A stretch of DNA of 64,000 bases from Gracilaria domingensis (lineage: Eukaryota; Rhodophyta; Florideophyceae; Gracilariales; Gracilariaceae), in the NCBI GenBank assembly GCA_022539475.1, contig VCMS01000069.1, forward strand, positions 62,001 to 126,000. The letters run 5' to 3'. Under the pieces are notes generated by a model. It did not search any database. It was not told where the DNA came from and worked only from the letters and a program-made list of their open reading frames with translations. The position numbers and the translations under genes are program-made. Positions 46,471 through 57,175 of this stretch are shown in pieces (positions within the stretch are counted from its first letter, which is position 1; every line of letters starts with the position of its first letter).

Positions 46471-47829
46471 ATGATAGAAATACCCTTTGGACCCGGGGTT
46501 GTCACCGCTTTCTTGTTTCTCACATTTGAGCTTCTTGTCTTTCCTGTGCAAATGTACACCACAACTGCCGTTGCTTCCGTCCTGATATATCGTCACGCGA
46601 AGAAGGGCAATGTAGTTCGCATCGAGACATTGAAATTTCCTTATTGGACCGGAGATCTATTGCACCGTCAATGGTCACATGTGCTACTTCTCGTGTTGAG
46701 AGCGGCCCTCATAGGTATCCCGGTCTATTTGGAGACAGGTCTTGAGGCTCGGCGAGGTGTTGTGAGCAGCTCTTTTCAACACGCATTTATAGTTGCCCCT
46801 AAAGATAATTGGGTTCCATATGAAAGAAATCTTAACGTCAGTATTCACAAGTTGATATCGCAGAGTGAATTGGTTTACGATCGATGTACAAGAATAGATG
46901 TCGAAGGATGGCGCAGCGCGTCTATGGCTAACGTTTCATTTCTAGAAAATGGTCATCAAAGAGTGGAATGCATCTCAAACACAAAGAAAAAAGTTTTCCG
47001 AAGTGTAAGGAACAAAGACGCTCTACGAAACTTTTCGAAGTTCCAAAATGACGTCTTGCTGAATCTCTCTTGGCTTGAAGGCCCCGTTGAAGAGTTTGAG
47101 AATGATGCTTTTTCTCTCGATGAGCACACTAGACTTGTCTCGTTTCGAAATTACACTGGCGTGCGGTACAGGATAACAAACATCGAACTGGCTAGTGAGA
47201 ATGACTTAGAATGCTTTCCGACGATCTTTTTAGAGCTGTACATGGTCCTCGAGTTTGCGGGGCCTGGGCCTGAAATAACACATTCATTTCTTTGTCAAAG
47301 GGTAACAGGAACCACTATAGAGTACTTCTTTGGTCTCTTAGAATCCAGCACACTAAACGTAACAAGCGAAGAGAGAAGAAACGTGATGACGAACAAAAAC
47401 CGATCGCTAACAGTTACAATGGGTTACATTGAAACATTAGAGTTCGAAAAAGATATGATGATAACCGCCGCTCAAATAGCAAACTCCGAACAGCACTCTA
47501 GTGACTGGCGAGCAGTTGGATGTCGCTCATGCACAAGTAGCCAGGCCGCTTCAGTACGCAAATACTTTTACTGGCTGGTAGGAAGCCTGTTATACGCAAG
47601 AATTGATAACGCGACTTTAGAAGTCAACTCATTGCCATTCAACATAACCATTATAAGCGCCAAACTGTTGATTATTAGTGTGCTTGAAGTAGGTGTTGTG
47701 CTGTTGTTTGGTGTTGGAATTTACTTCTGGTTGCGACGTTATGATCTTCAGATGACCAACACTCTCAATGGTCTTTCTGAAGTATGGGCCACTTCGAGCT
47801 ACAGTGCGAAATATATGGGATTACACTAA
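46471..47829 (+). CDS. Unknown membrane protein, 452 residues
   Basis: Open reading frame from the ATG at 46471. An N-terminal hydrophobic segment (VVTAFLFLTFELLVFPV, then a second weak one) and a region near residue 70 (HVLLLVLRAALIGIPVYL) are followed by about 300 residues with many N-glycosylation sites (NVS, NFS, NLS, NYT, NVT, NRS, NAT, NIT) and several cysteines. One strong helix near the C-terminus follows (LLIISVLEVGVVLLFGVGIYF) and a short cytosolic tail. That suggests a surface or secretory-pathway protein with a large lumenal domain. I do not recognise the family. The stop at 47829 may not be the true end: 15 bp later the exon-like block at 47846 begins, and splicing to it is possible. 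It directly follows a young gypsy element. Confidence 0.6.
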   Translation: MIEIPFGPGVVTAFLFLTFELLVFPVQMYTTTAVASVLIYRHAKKGNVVRIETLKFPYWTGDLLHRQWSHVLLLVLRAALIGIPVYLETGLEARRGVVSSSFQHAFIVAPKDNWVPYERNLNVSIHKLISQSELVYDRCTRIDVEGWRSASMANVSFLENGHQRVECISNTKKKVFRSVRNKDALRNFSKFQNDVLLNLSWLEGPVEEFENDAFSLDEHTRLVSFRNYTGVRYRITNIELASENDLECFPTIFLELYMVLEFAGPGPEITHSFLCQRVTGTTIEYFFGLLESSTLNVTSEERRNVMTNKNRSLTVTMGYIETLEFEKDMMITAAQIANSEQHSSDWRAVGCRSCTSSQAASVRKYFYWLVGSLLYARIDNATLEVNSLPFNITIISAKLLIISVLEVGVVLLFGVGIYFWLRRYDLQMTNTLNGLSEVWATSSYSAKYMGLH

Positions 47830-47845
47830 CAAAGAAATATTATCC

Positions 47846-47930
47846 TGCGAAGGACAATAAGAGTCAATGGTGAGCCATACAAAACACTAGAGCCGTCAAT
47901 GATGATACCAACGGAAGTGGGAGAAAAATA
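47846..47930 (+). repeat. Exon-like block shared with 12801-12861
   Basis: Reads LRRTIRVNGEPYKTLEPSMM then IPTEVGEK and a stop at about 47930. The copy at 12.8 kb keeps the same frame. It may be the 3' exon of the membrane-protein gene just upstream; no splice site is certain. Confidence 0.55.
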
Positions 47931-49101
47931 GGACATTCACGATCAGAATCGTGAACAGGAGACAGGACACAAAGACTTGGCGTTTGATACGGAGTTTTGT
48001 TGCGGAATATCTCTGGCTGTGGCGAATCAATCGCCTGAAAAGTGAGTTGCAGCGCATGTTTAATCTTTATGCTTGCAGGCCCGTACACATGACTAACTAA
48101 AAGAGACAAAACGGAAGTCATTAGTCGGCCCTGTTTGTCGGTAGCTAGTCATGTATTAGTCATTATTCAGAGTTTTGAGCTTTGTGCCAAACTTTTGTGA
48201 AATACTCCTAACAATATTGGTAAACGCTTCCTCTTTTGCAAACTAATCTGTGAGTTTTTGAAAACTGCTGCACGAGGAGCACGGGAAACGCAACATGTCC
48301 TCTAATGATACGCCCTAAGAAGAATGTCGGTTCGTCAAGTAAAGTGCTGTGAGAGTATTTGTTTTTTTAATTTCATAGAATTCATTTTCCTTGTGCCCTT
48401 GTCACGTTTCATGTAGGCACTGTATAACGTAAGCTGTAAGATGCAAACAAGGGGACGCTTTAATAAATGTTGCAGGTTAATGTATCGTCGCATACTTCAA
48501 ATATTTGCAGTGCGTGTTGAAGAACCTGCAATATGTTTTTGTCCATATTCAAGAACTGTAATCTATTTGTCCAATTCTGATGCTCATGCAAAGATAAACA
48601 GATGACAAAAGTATTGGCTTCAACCGGACAGCCAGTAAAACGATAAACTAAAACAAACATTGCCCATTTTGCTCCAAAACAGCGTTTTTCGCATTATATA
48701 CATTGTTATACTGCTTTACAAAGCGGTGGTAGTGGCACAATTTCATGATATCTGTTTGGTACTACTTATATATAGTTTTGCTACACAATCAAAATTTAAA
48801 CATAGATGTGGGCCTGCCCATAGAAATCAAAGCAACTTTTGTGTACTGAAATGTTCGGAGAAACATTTACGTCGTCTACAATAATGGGAACATTCGAAAA
48901 ACACAAACCACAATTTGCTTCTATGTGAATTTGTTGAATTGCGCTTCGACGTCATTCGAAAACTGCTGCACAGTCTTAGTCCAAAATGAGACAACCACTA
49001 TGACTCTTCAAAGCTAGAGACTATTCATCCCATGCCTGGCTTCCAAACCATGAACTTCTGCTGCTTTCCCACGTCCTTTTGCACGTTGAGAACATTCTCT
49101 G
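47931..49101. other. Intergenic sequence before the Harbinger transposase
   Basis: No gene seen. A small hairpin-like block near 48083-48157 (GTACACATGACTAACT ... GCTAGTCATGTATT) resembles 54808-54877. A 13-base word, GGAGCACGGGAAA (48276), recurs inverted at 51971-51983 and may mark the ends of the Harbinger element. GAAAACTGCTGCAC occurs twice (about 48259, 48959). Confidence 0.45.
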
Positions 49102-49134
49102 TTGTCAACCTTTCTGAACCATTCCTATATTTCT

Positions 49135-50229
49135 ATGGTTTCACAGACGTCCTTTGCGTTGCTCCTTCTTTTTGAGTTGACGTCTTACCGTCGGTACTAC
49201 AGAACGATTGGCAAATACGACCGGCGTATTCGACAAAAAGCGATAACACGTCGAGCAATAGCACTGCCTCAGTTCTCCCCTTTTGAGTATCTTTTCAATA
49301 GCGGCTGTAACGCTTCACTCATAACTCTTACAGGGCTAGACTTCGAAACATTCCAACACGTGCTCAAACTATTTGAGCCCCTTTACAACACGTACACTCC
49401 ATATTCCCGCAACGGCTATATCAAGGTCAAGAAGATTCATAATCGAGGACGACCGCGATCTTTGGACGCACGATGTGCTTTGGGGTTACTTTTGACCCAC
49501 ACAAGAACCCGCGGCTCAACAATGTCACTGTCTTTAATATTTGGGTGTACGTCAGCGGTGATGTCCGGTTTTCTTCGGTTCAGTCGTAGATTGTTAATCA
49601 AGATATTGAACAGAAACGAGCTGGGTACAGTCCGGATGCCTACTTCAACGGAACAAGAGTCATACAGAGAAATTATTAATGCGTTCTATCCAAAGCTTGC
49701 AGATGTGTACTGTTTTGCTGATAGATTCAAGGTTCTTCTACAGTGCAGTGGCGATTCATTAACGCAAAACCGATTTTATAATGGATGGTATCATGATCAC
49801 TACGTCGGTAACGTCCTCGTATTCTCTCCGACTGGATTGGTTATTGCCTGTGGACTCAATGCGCCGGGATGTGTACATGACTCGACAATTGCGGAGGTCT
49901 CGGGTGTGTACGAGAAACTTCGTCAAGGACATGAGCACCATGGGGGAAAGTGCGTCATCGATTCTGCTTTTGCCCAAGTACGGCATCAATTTCTGGTAAA
50001 GAGCAGCAATCAGAAAGCCTACAACACCAATACTGCGGCGGAAGCTGTAGAAGCACGTCAGGCTACCTCATTGCGACAAAGCGCAGAATGGGGCATGAGT
50101 GCTTTCAAGTCGAGCTTCGCCCGCGTTAATGATCGAATGAAATACGAGGAAAACGGAGAACGAGCGTACTTTTCGCGCTCGTTAGTTCTGCTGTTTAATC
50201 TAAGAACAAGAGCAGTGGGCCTGAACTAA
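49135..50229 (+). CDS. Harbinger-type transposase (DDE_Tnp_4 family)
   Basis: Cuts and rejoins the transposon ends. The frame is open from a TTG at 49102, but the first ATG is at 49135 (MVSQTSFALLLLFE), giving about 364 residues, a normal length. An N-terminal helical part precedes a RNase-H-like domain. First acidic position in DVYCFADRFK, followed by QNRFYNGWYHDHYVGNVLVF. Second in CGLNAPGCVHDSTIAEV. GGKCVIDSAFAQ comes next, and the last acidic residue is in SAEWGMSAFKSSFARV. The frame is intact with a natural stop, so the protein could be functional. Its partner gene is convergent, 87 bp away. Confidence 0.9.
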   Translation: MVSQTSFALLLLFELTSYRRYYRTIGKYDRRIRQKAITRRAIALPQFSPFEYLFNSGCNASLITLTGLDFETFQHVLKLFEPLYNTYTPYSRNGYIKVKKIHNRGRPRSLDARCALGLLLTHTRTRGSTMSLSLIFGCTSAVMSGFLRFSRRLLIKILNRNELGTVRMPTSTEQESYREIINAFYPKLADVYCFADRFKVLLQCSGDSLTQNRFYNGWYHDHYVGNVLVFSPTGLVIACGLNAPGCVHDSTIAEVSGVYEKLRQGHEHHGGKCVIDSAFAQVRHQFLVKSSNQKAYNTNTAAEAVEARQATSLRQSAEWGMSAFKSSFARVNDRMKYEENGERAYFSRSLVLLFNLRTRAVGLN

Positions 50230-50316
50230 ATAAGGTCCACGTTTGTTGCACCCGTTCAGAACAGCGCCAGTAATCTATTTTACACATAAACATAAAGTAT
50301 GCATCAACGTAGATGC

Positions 50317-51425
50317 TCAATGATCACCAGAAGTGTTGTTCGGTTTGGTAGATCCTGCTTCATAGTGTTTGTGCTGAGCGCCGAATGAAATCACCACAAG
50401 TTCTAACAGACTGTCCTGTCGGGCTGCCTCACGCTCTTCCCGGGCTCGTTTGCGTGCCTCCCGAGCGATTTCGCGTTGTCGATCCAATTCGCGTTGTTCC
50501 CGTCGCCATTCTTGTTCCTCCAACATATTGAGTTGAAAAAGCTCCATAATGCCTGACGGGGCATCCCTCGTTTTCATTCGCGGTCTTATGAACGGCATTG
50601 AAACGCTCTGCTGTTGGTGGCGTGATGGTAAATTGGAGGGCACGAATTGAACTTCGTTCTCATCATTGGAAAGCCTTCGTTCCTGAACCTCACAATGCAT
50701 CTCTGCTTCTACATCGGGGGGCTCCTCGGCGGTCTGCTGATCATCTGCACCTGCAGCAGGAACAGGGCTCGCTTCATGCTCCTCCAGTTCAACGTCCTGA
50801 TTACCGTTCGAACCATTCGTTCTCAAAGAGCATGAGCAACTCGCTTTACTTTCACTACCTCAGGGGGACATAGCGGTGATCCGGTTGGAACGGGTGTACA
50901 GGGCATATTGTTAAACTTTCTGCGAATGGAATCTGCAGATCTACCCGTTTCCGGGTATTGCCTACGATGCCGAACCGCCACTGCGTCCCACTCGTTAGGT
51001 CCGATCGGCAATATGTCTTCAATGTCCTTTAGAAAATGAAGGCATTCAGCACTGGTGAAACCCAGTCCAAGGCGATACCGTGCCTTGGATCTTGCCCTCG
51101 CATTACCATTCGAAACTGTATTGGTTTTGTGCACTCGATTTGCGGGACTAGGTCGCAAGATGCTGCGAGTGTTACCAGCAGCTCTCACAGGAAGTGTGGT
51201 CTGCCGCGTAAGACCTGGCGCAGGAGACTCATGCTCTGCTTGCGGTGACATATCGCACGGTTGAGCTGGCCTACCAGTACAGTCTCGGGACGGAGCAATT
51301 GATGGCGTCGGGCTTATGGCGGGTGGGGAAGTTTGAACTTCGTCTTCATCGTCCGGAAACATTTGCGCGGCAGACGGCAACTTAGCCGCGTTCAAGGGTG
51401 GAAGCTCCGTCTCGCTGAAATCCAT
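50317..51425 (-). pseudogene. Myb/SANT-like protein of the Harbinger transposon, frame-shifted
   Basis: Second Harbinger gene; in this family the product helps bring the transposase to the nucleus and the ends. The likely start is the ATG at 51425 (MDFSETELPPLN). A Ser/Pro-rich head, then the Myb/SANT-like domain (about 50880-51080: GLGFTSAECLHFLKDIEDIL, PNEWDAVAVRHRRQYPETGR, SIRRKFNN). That frame stops at 50823, while the next 500 bp are open in another frame: acidic (DVELEEHEASPV), then a charged coiled coil (LNMLEEQEWRREQRELDRQR) ending at 50317. A one-base shift or a small intron near 50825 would connect them. The coiled-coil end is usual for such proteins. Confidence 0.75.
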
Positions 51426-52120
51426 GGTAGGCCGGCGGGGTTTGAGAGAACTGCAATCAAACCCATCCTGGAGGCGCACCAATGCCGGAAGGAGTGTAAA
51501 GGGGCAGACGGTATTTCTGTGCAAACCCAACACTTGGAGTTTGTAAGCCTCGCGGGTAGAATATATCGCACAGAGGGATCTGGCGCGGTTTCATTCGGTG
51601 CGAAACGAAACTACACATTCGGTTTTCGAGAGAAGGCCGGCACAAGATGCTAATTTGTTCGGAGCCGCACGCAGCTTCGTCGGTGCTCGAACGGAGAGCA
51701 AAACGCACGCGCAATGTGACGTCCAGCATCAAAACGTGACGTTTTGCTTCACGCAAAATGTGTTTTTACCATTTTCGAATGTTTCCAATGTATTCATGAA
51801 ACATTTCTTCCCGCTTTCAAAAATGTGCATTGTAGGCAAGTATCTTGCAAACATTTAACCGCTAGCGAACATTTGAAATACAGCAATGCAATTTATTTTG
51901 ATTCTTCGTGAGAAATACGATTGTCTTACCCATACAAGCTTTACAACAGAACATTTGAGAACTAAGCGGTTTTCCCGTGCTCCCTAGCAACTAGTTTAGA
52001 ACAAACACTCTCAAAAGTTCGCACATCTCTGTTGAGCTGTTTGCATGTGAAGCCATTCTCACCAATATTTGTTGGTACAAAGTGAGACGATCTCGCCCTG
52101 GAGAATGTCAAATCTTTTAC

Positions 52121-54688
52121 CCCTCTGAACGGTCAAACTTGGGACACCTAACAAAGATTTAAAAACATTTCAAACACCAGATTGCTTCTTTAATCTCATA
52201 TTGGAATAGATAAATTTGTCTTAATGAGACCATTCAAATGAGATAAACCTTGACGACAGAGATACAGATTTGTATCCAGCCATCCTCAAATACTGTCTAT
52301 CCCAGCGAACAACCCAGACAAAGAAAAAGGGTTAATTCGGGCCACCCACACTTTCCAAACCAGCTTCGCTCGCTAAATCCACGACACCGACAACCACTAA
52401 CGCCACGAACTGATACGAACGAATTGACACCTTGGTCTTACCGCTTGAAGATGCTCCCGTTTGCTTCATACGCTCTCGTACCCCCAACGCTACTTTTCTT
52501 CCCAAAGCTTGCGCAAACTTTCGAGCGTCTGCTTCTTTACGCCTTCGTTCCGCTGCGTTTTGCCGCTGAAGCCTACGACGTACAGCCTCCAACCGCCTCT
52601 TTTTCTGCTCCTGCTCTCGAACTCTCTGCTCTTCCTCGCGCTTGCGCTTTCTCTCTGCAGCTGCTTCTTGCGCTTGAAAACGAAAACGTTCGCGCTTTTC
52701 CGCTTTCTTTGAATGTTCTGCAGCCTTCTTTTTTTGCTGTTGTAACGCCTCTTGCTCCTTCTCTCTCCGCAAGCGAAGTTCTTCACCATGTGTTAACCAT
52801 TGTGCGGGCTGCCCTGCATCCATAAGTACCCGCGGTTGTGAATTACGGACAGTGTACGCCCCAAAGTTTGTTCCCGGAGCACTGACAGTGTTCATAAGAA
52901 TTAAATTGATTGTCTCATTTTGGTTCAGTATCGTGGTAAGAGCTTTGATTTTGGTAGAGTACCCATCCTTATTATGAAAAACCTGGGCAAGTTCCATGCA
53001 GGTGCTATTATCTGTCTGCCTTATTCGTACCGAACACAATGTACTGTCCTCACCGGCATTAATCAATTTATCCTCTTCCTTCTTAACTAATTCTCTTTTG
53101 GTATCTTCCTCTGTTCTGAATTGTTCGGGGAACGTCCTGCAGAACGGGAATGTTCCTGTCTTCCGAAACGAGTGCTTTATGTCCTATTCTGTGATGCACT
53201 CATGTGCGTAAACTGCACAAGCTAAATTGAAGCTGACCTTCGTGGTATCCACATGACCTTGGCGACAAAATTCGTCTCGAAGGACGCGCATATTCTTCTG
53301 AAATCCTTGGTTAATCTTCTGATCGCATGGTTGCAGAAAGTGCGATGTATTTGCGGCGTTTACAGCGGCTTCAATATAGCGCTTCGTACAGTAATCAACC
53401 CACTCTGGATTTTTGCGGGACGAATGCCCGTCAAGAAAGAGGAGAAAGGGCGTTTTGCTCTCAAGAAACCGCCTAGCAGTGTGCTCGACATGCTTAACAA
53501 AAGAGGACATGAAGGGTTCTTCCATTGACGCATTGTCAGAGACCTTGATCACCCCGTCGTCCTGGAACCAACCACGTTTGGTAAATCGTTTGATAATCCC
53601 CGTTGGCGGCACAGAGAAGGAGCCCTCTACTGGAGCCTACAAATCGCTAGACTTTCTTTTCCCTGCCACGATGAAATATGGCGACGCTTTCCGTCCTGCT
53701 GCGGAAGCTGCAATGACGCAGGTTATATGTTTGGAGATGCCATAAGTGGATTTCACACGGCGATGTCCTCCGTTCTTGGTGGAAAAAGAGGAGAATACCT
53801 TGATGTGCTCTCCAAAGATGTTGTGAATTCCGGTCTCATCCATATTCCACATTCTATTCGCGTCTGATAAGATGCCTTCATGAAGCTTTCCAATTCTTTC
53901 GAGGACAGCAAAGAAGGTCTCGACGTGGTTTTAAGATTGTGCGGCAAGTTTGCTTGCTCCCTGTTTTCTATATGCTTGTACGCTATTTTACGGTTTATAG
54001 CTCTGTAAGAACGTATTGCTTCATCTCCTAGAACTCCTGTCTTGAATCTTTTGCGTCCGTCAGCTAAAAGTCTCCTAAGGAGATGTTTAAACGTAAAATG
54101 GTCCACCGCAAATCCTCTTTCAGCCGCTACGATGAGTCTTTGGTTAATTAATGTGCGCCTCTTTGGTGTAATGATAGCAAGACAACCCGGTCGTACGTAG
54201 GCGTTTAAACGTGATCTGAGTGCTAGTTTGTTGGATAGAATGGCGTTGTGAATGCGGCCAACGGTTTTGCGGCTGACACTGGTCATTTAAGAAACTGCGT
54301 GGACACCGCGACTCTCTTGCAAGAGCTGCATAGTCGCACTCGGGCTGATGGCATCCTGAGACTGTTTTTCAAGACGGTTTTTGTAGTTAACGGCTTGTTG
54401 CCGCATTGAGAGTGGCACACTGAGCACGTGCTCAGTATGCGCATCTCATTGTGGCGGCGGCTGTCGTGCACGACACTTGTTTAATGGGATCCTGTGCACT
54501 GTGCAACGATGCAAAAAGTGAAACTGGTAACTACAGAGCATCAAGAATGGCGCCAAAGTGCTCCATCACGATTGTTTGCATCAGTTGCGGTGGGAGGTGC
54601 GATGCGAAACTAGGTGTTTGGGTTGGAGAGAAAATAGCGGGAGTCGTCCCAAATAAACCCATGTCCCATAATTGCCCGTTCAGAGGGG
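52121..54688 (-). mobile_element. pogo/Tigger-type DNA transposon, decayed
   Basis: A 2,568-bp element with terminal inverted repeats of about 26 bp: CCCCTCTGAACGGTCAAAC at the left end (52121), and CCCCTCTGAACGGGCAATT read inward from 54688. It is flanked on both sides by TA (52119-52120 and 54689-54690), the target duplication of the Tc1/mariner-pogo group. It contains one minus-strand transposase remnant. Confidence 0.92.
52332..54400 (-). pseudogene. pogo-type transposase (DDE_1), broken
   Basis: Minus-strand reading from about 54400 (MRQQAVNYKNRLEKQSQDAI, a helix-turn-helix head) through a DNA-binding region (SVSRKTVGRIHNAILSNKL, ERGFAVDHFTFKHLLRRLL) to the DDE_1 catalytic domain. First Asp in WNMDETGIHNIF, second in FLLFLDGHSSRKNPEW, third in FLQPCDQKINQGF. 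The tail is unusually long and charged (about 52400-52750, KRERFRFQAQEAAAERKRKR). Breaks: in-frame stops near 54287, 53636 and 53184, and a frame change between about 53850 and 53760. No active enzyme is expected. Confidence 0.88.
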
Positions 54689-54690
54689 TA

Positions 54691-56473
54691 TTGGCATTGT
54701 TCAATGTGTATGATCTATCGATACGTTTTTCATTTTTAATGCCTCTCTGTAGGGCTCGCACGTAAAACAACAGGTTGTTTTGTTCAACGTGTACATTTGT
54801 ACGAAGAGTTGACTAACTAAATTTTTTCTATAGTAGTTAGGTCCTATTTTTTGCTATAGTTAGTCAGTCATGTGTACTGGGCTGGTATGCAAAGTCTTGT
54901 ACCTCAGGTTGTTATTGTCTGTGCAATATTCTTCGCATCCTCCACGCATTCTGGTCATAAACTATACTGATTCTATATGCATCTGCGAGACCTGAACAAT
55001 GCCTGTCTTTCACTGGACCCCCTTTCTTGTTGAATTTGGGATTCCGGGCCTGTTAACAATATCCCTACCCGTTAGTCAATAACGACGCCTATGAGAACAA
55101 CTGAGCAAATCTGGCGCTTATGCCTGGTTTTCTGTACTGGGTCTCAACTCTTTTATAACGCCGACCATGTGCTATGCCGATGCCTTCTCACAACTGTCTC
55201 ACGTAGAAACCAATTGGCCTGCTCCACAGGAAAGACGGGACAAAACAATGATAGATATGCAGGCCCTGATATGTGTGACCGTCAAAATTATTAGCCTCCA
55301 AGGAGAACTTTGCTCTTAAATATTACAACTTTTCCACTCTGGAAACTCGTAGATATGAAGCCCGGGCTGTCTATTCTGCTTCTTACTGTGAGACTGCACT
55401 ACAAGCAAACAGGAATTTCGTGAGTTAAAGTTCACTCTGTTGGCACACTTATCCGCTACAAGAAAGCTGAGGGTAAGGATACCATCTGAGATAACTTGCA
55501 ATGAACATGGACTTAGACATGTTGAACTACCGTCGTAATCATCAACAGTTTGCGAGATGGCGGTCTCTTCAGAAAATTGCCGAGCAGTAGCGGCAAACAA
55601 CAAATTGTATCATCCTGATTTGATTGATATCCAATTAAGGGACGAGCAGTCACCACGACACACCACGTCACAAAATTACATGAGGCATGCTGCCTTTTTG
55701 CTGTCGGTCCGTCAGGAAACTGCTGAACTCTCTCCGAGCGCGTGCTTTGAGCACATGCGTTCCGCCCGTTGAGGTGTGCCGATATGCGATGCAAATCTTT
55801 GAAATTTGTAGGTAGCGAATTGGATCTGCGTTTGAGCGTGATACGGAAAAACTTGGCTTCCGGTCATAGATGAGCAGCTCATTTGAGTTTCCAGCAGGAC
55901 TCGTACGGATTCCGGATGAAAAGTCATCTAATATTATCCAAAGGTAATATATGCCACAAAGAGAAGGAAGAGAAGAGATCAGCAAAGGTCTCAGGGTGTA
56001 GGTCCATTAGGAAAGAAGTCATAATTTTTATTGGGCAATTCAGATACTGAATGGCACTCCGATCATTGTTACGTCCTGGTCATGAAATCTAGTCACACGG
56101 ACAACAACTAAACCAAACTTGAACGCGTTTTCAAACAAATGATGGAAAAAGCAGTGTTTCTAATAGATACTACACAGAGCCTTTACCGTTTTGCTCCTTT
56201 GGCAGCTGACTTCAGGAAATGAATTCGAGCCTGCAGAGTTGCAGCCAGTAGCGTATGATCTATACGTGAGTATCACGTGCCACGGCAGCGATGTACACAA
56301 TTTAGGTAGTATTCTTCATACATGACCCAATTCTTCTATCCTCTTTAGTCGTCCCTATCAATCAGGCTCTACCGCTGTTTTCATTGCTACGCTTAAGGAT
56401 AAGGACAACCCTTTGACCCTCCTTACGAGAAGCCTTCTTCACAGTACGTACTCGGAAAGTTCCAGCGAACATC
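54691..56473. other. Intergenic sequence
   Basis: No supported gene. A small inverted-repeat block at about 54790-54880 (GTGTACAT, GACTAACTA; mirrored as TAGTTAGTC, ATGTGTAC) resembles the one near 48083. Short opposing frames at 55316-55985 have no motif. Confidence 0.5.
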
Positions 56474-56518
56474 TTGAAACGATCCTTCTACCCCCGGATA
56501 TCTTCAAACTCGGCATCC

Positions 56519-57175
56519 ATGAGAAGAAATATGTCTCTCCTGCAAATGATTGAGGCGAGAAGGTCTAACGTCCTTGTCAGAAATATTATCTTTGCACACT
56601 TTCTATTGCTCTTCGTTTCCGTTTCATCACTTCCGATATATGATCAAGTGAAACTGGAGGACACTCCAAGGCCTCTAATTGCAGCGGCAGCTCCAGAGGC
56701 CTTTGGCTCTCTATCAGCTCTACAGAGCTTCGACCCAAGGCGAGGGGTGCCAAGTCTCTTGCTCTCTGCATTCGTCACACCTTCCCCGTCTCCTCTGCCG
56801 CTCCCGCCTCCCGTTATAATTACGTGCACACCAGACGGGTGTCGTGGAGATGATGCCAGTCCATTTTCCTGTATGAATCTTGAAATGAATATCTTACCGC
56901 AGAATGAGACTGATGATGCGGCAATGTTGTATGCAGAATATGATGTCAGACTCTACAAATACGTTGCGGTATTCCGGGCACAGTTGACTTTGGAATCGCT
57001 GCAATCCGGACCAATTAATCCGGTGCCATGGATTTCAACTACGAACGATATTGCACAAACGTCTTGCTTTCGAATGGCTTACTACGGGAGCCCATTTGGT
57101 ACTTGTTGCAGACCTTGTTCTTACGCTAGTGCCGCAGTTCGACCTCCTCCTATGTCATGCTGCCATTCATGCTAA
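56519..57175 (+). CDS. Unknown small membrane or secreted protein
   Basis: The first ATG of the open frame is at 56519 (MRRNMSLLQMIEARRSN); the frame extends upstream to a TTG at 56474. Near residues 22-40 a hydrophobic helix (IIFAHFLLLFVSVSSLPIY) could be a signal anchor. A Pro/Ser/Leu-rich stretch (FVTPSPSPLPLPPPVII) follows, then a Cys-containing part and a Cys-rich end (CCRPCSYASAAV, CCHSC). About 218 residues. No family recognised. A second frame is open across the 3' end (57051-57236), so an intron or a shift near 57050 could change the C-terminus. Confidence 0.4.
   Translation: MRRNMSLLQMIEARRSNVLVRNIIFAHFLLLFVSVSSLPIYDQVKLEDTPRPLIAAAAPEAFGSLSALQSFDPRRGVPSLLLSAFVTPSPSPLPLPPPVIITCTPDGCRGDDASPFSCMNLEMNILPQNETDDAAMLYAEYDVRLYKYVAVFRAQLTLESLQSGPINPVPWISTTNDIAQTSCFRMAYYGSPFGTCCRPCSYASAAVRPPPMSCCHSC

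Larger units (their letters stand above)
48276..51983 (+). mobile_element. PIF/Harbinger DNA transposon
   Basis: Two genes typical of the superfamily point toward each other: a transposase on the plus strand (49135-50229) and a Myb/SANT-like protein on the minus strand (50317-51425). The outer limits given are tentative: they are the inverted 13-mer GGAGCACGGGAAA, with no TWA target duplication visible. The core 49.1-51.5 kb is certain. Confidence 0.75.
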
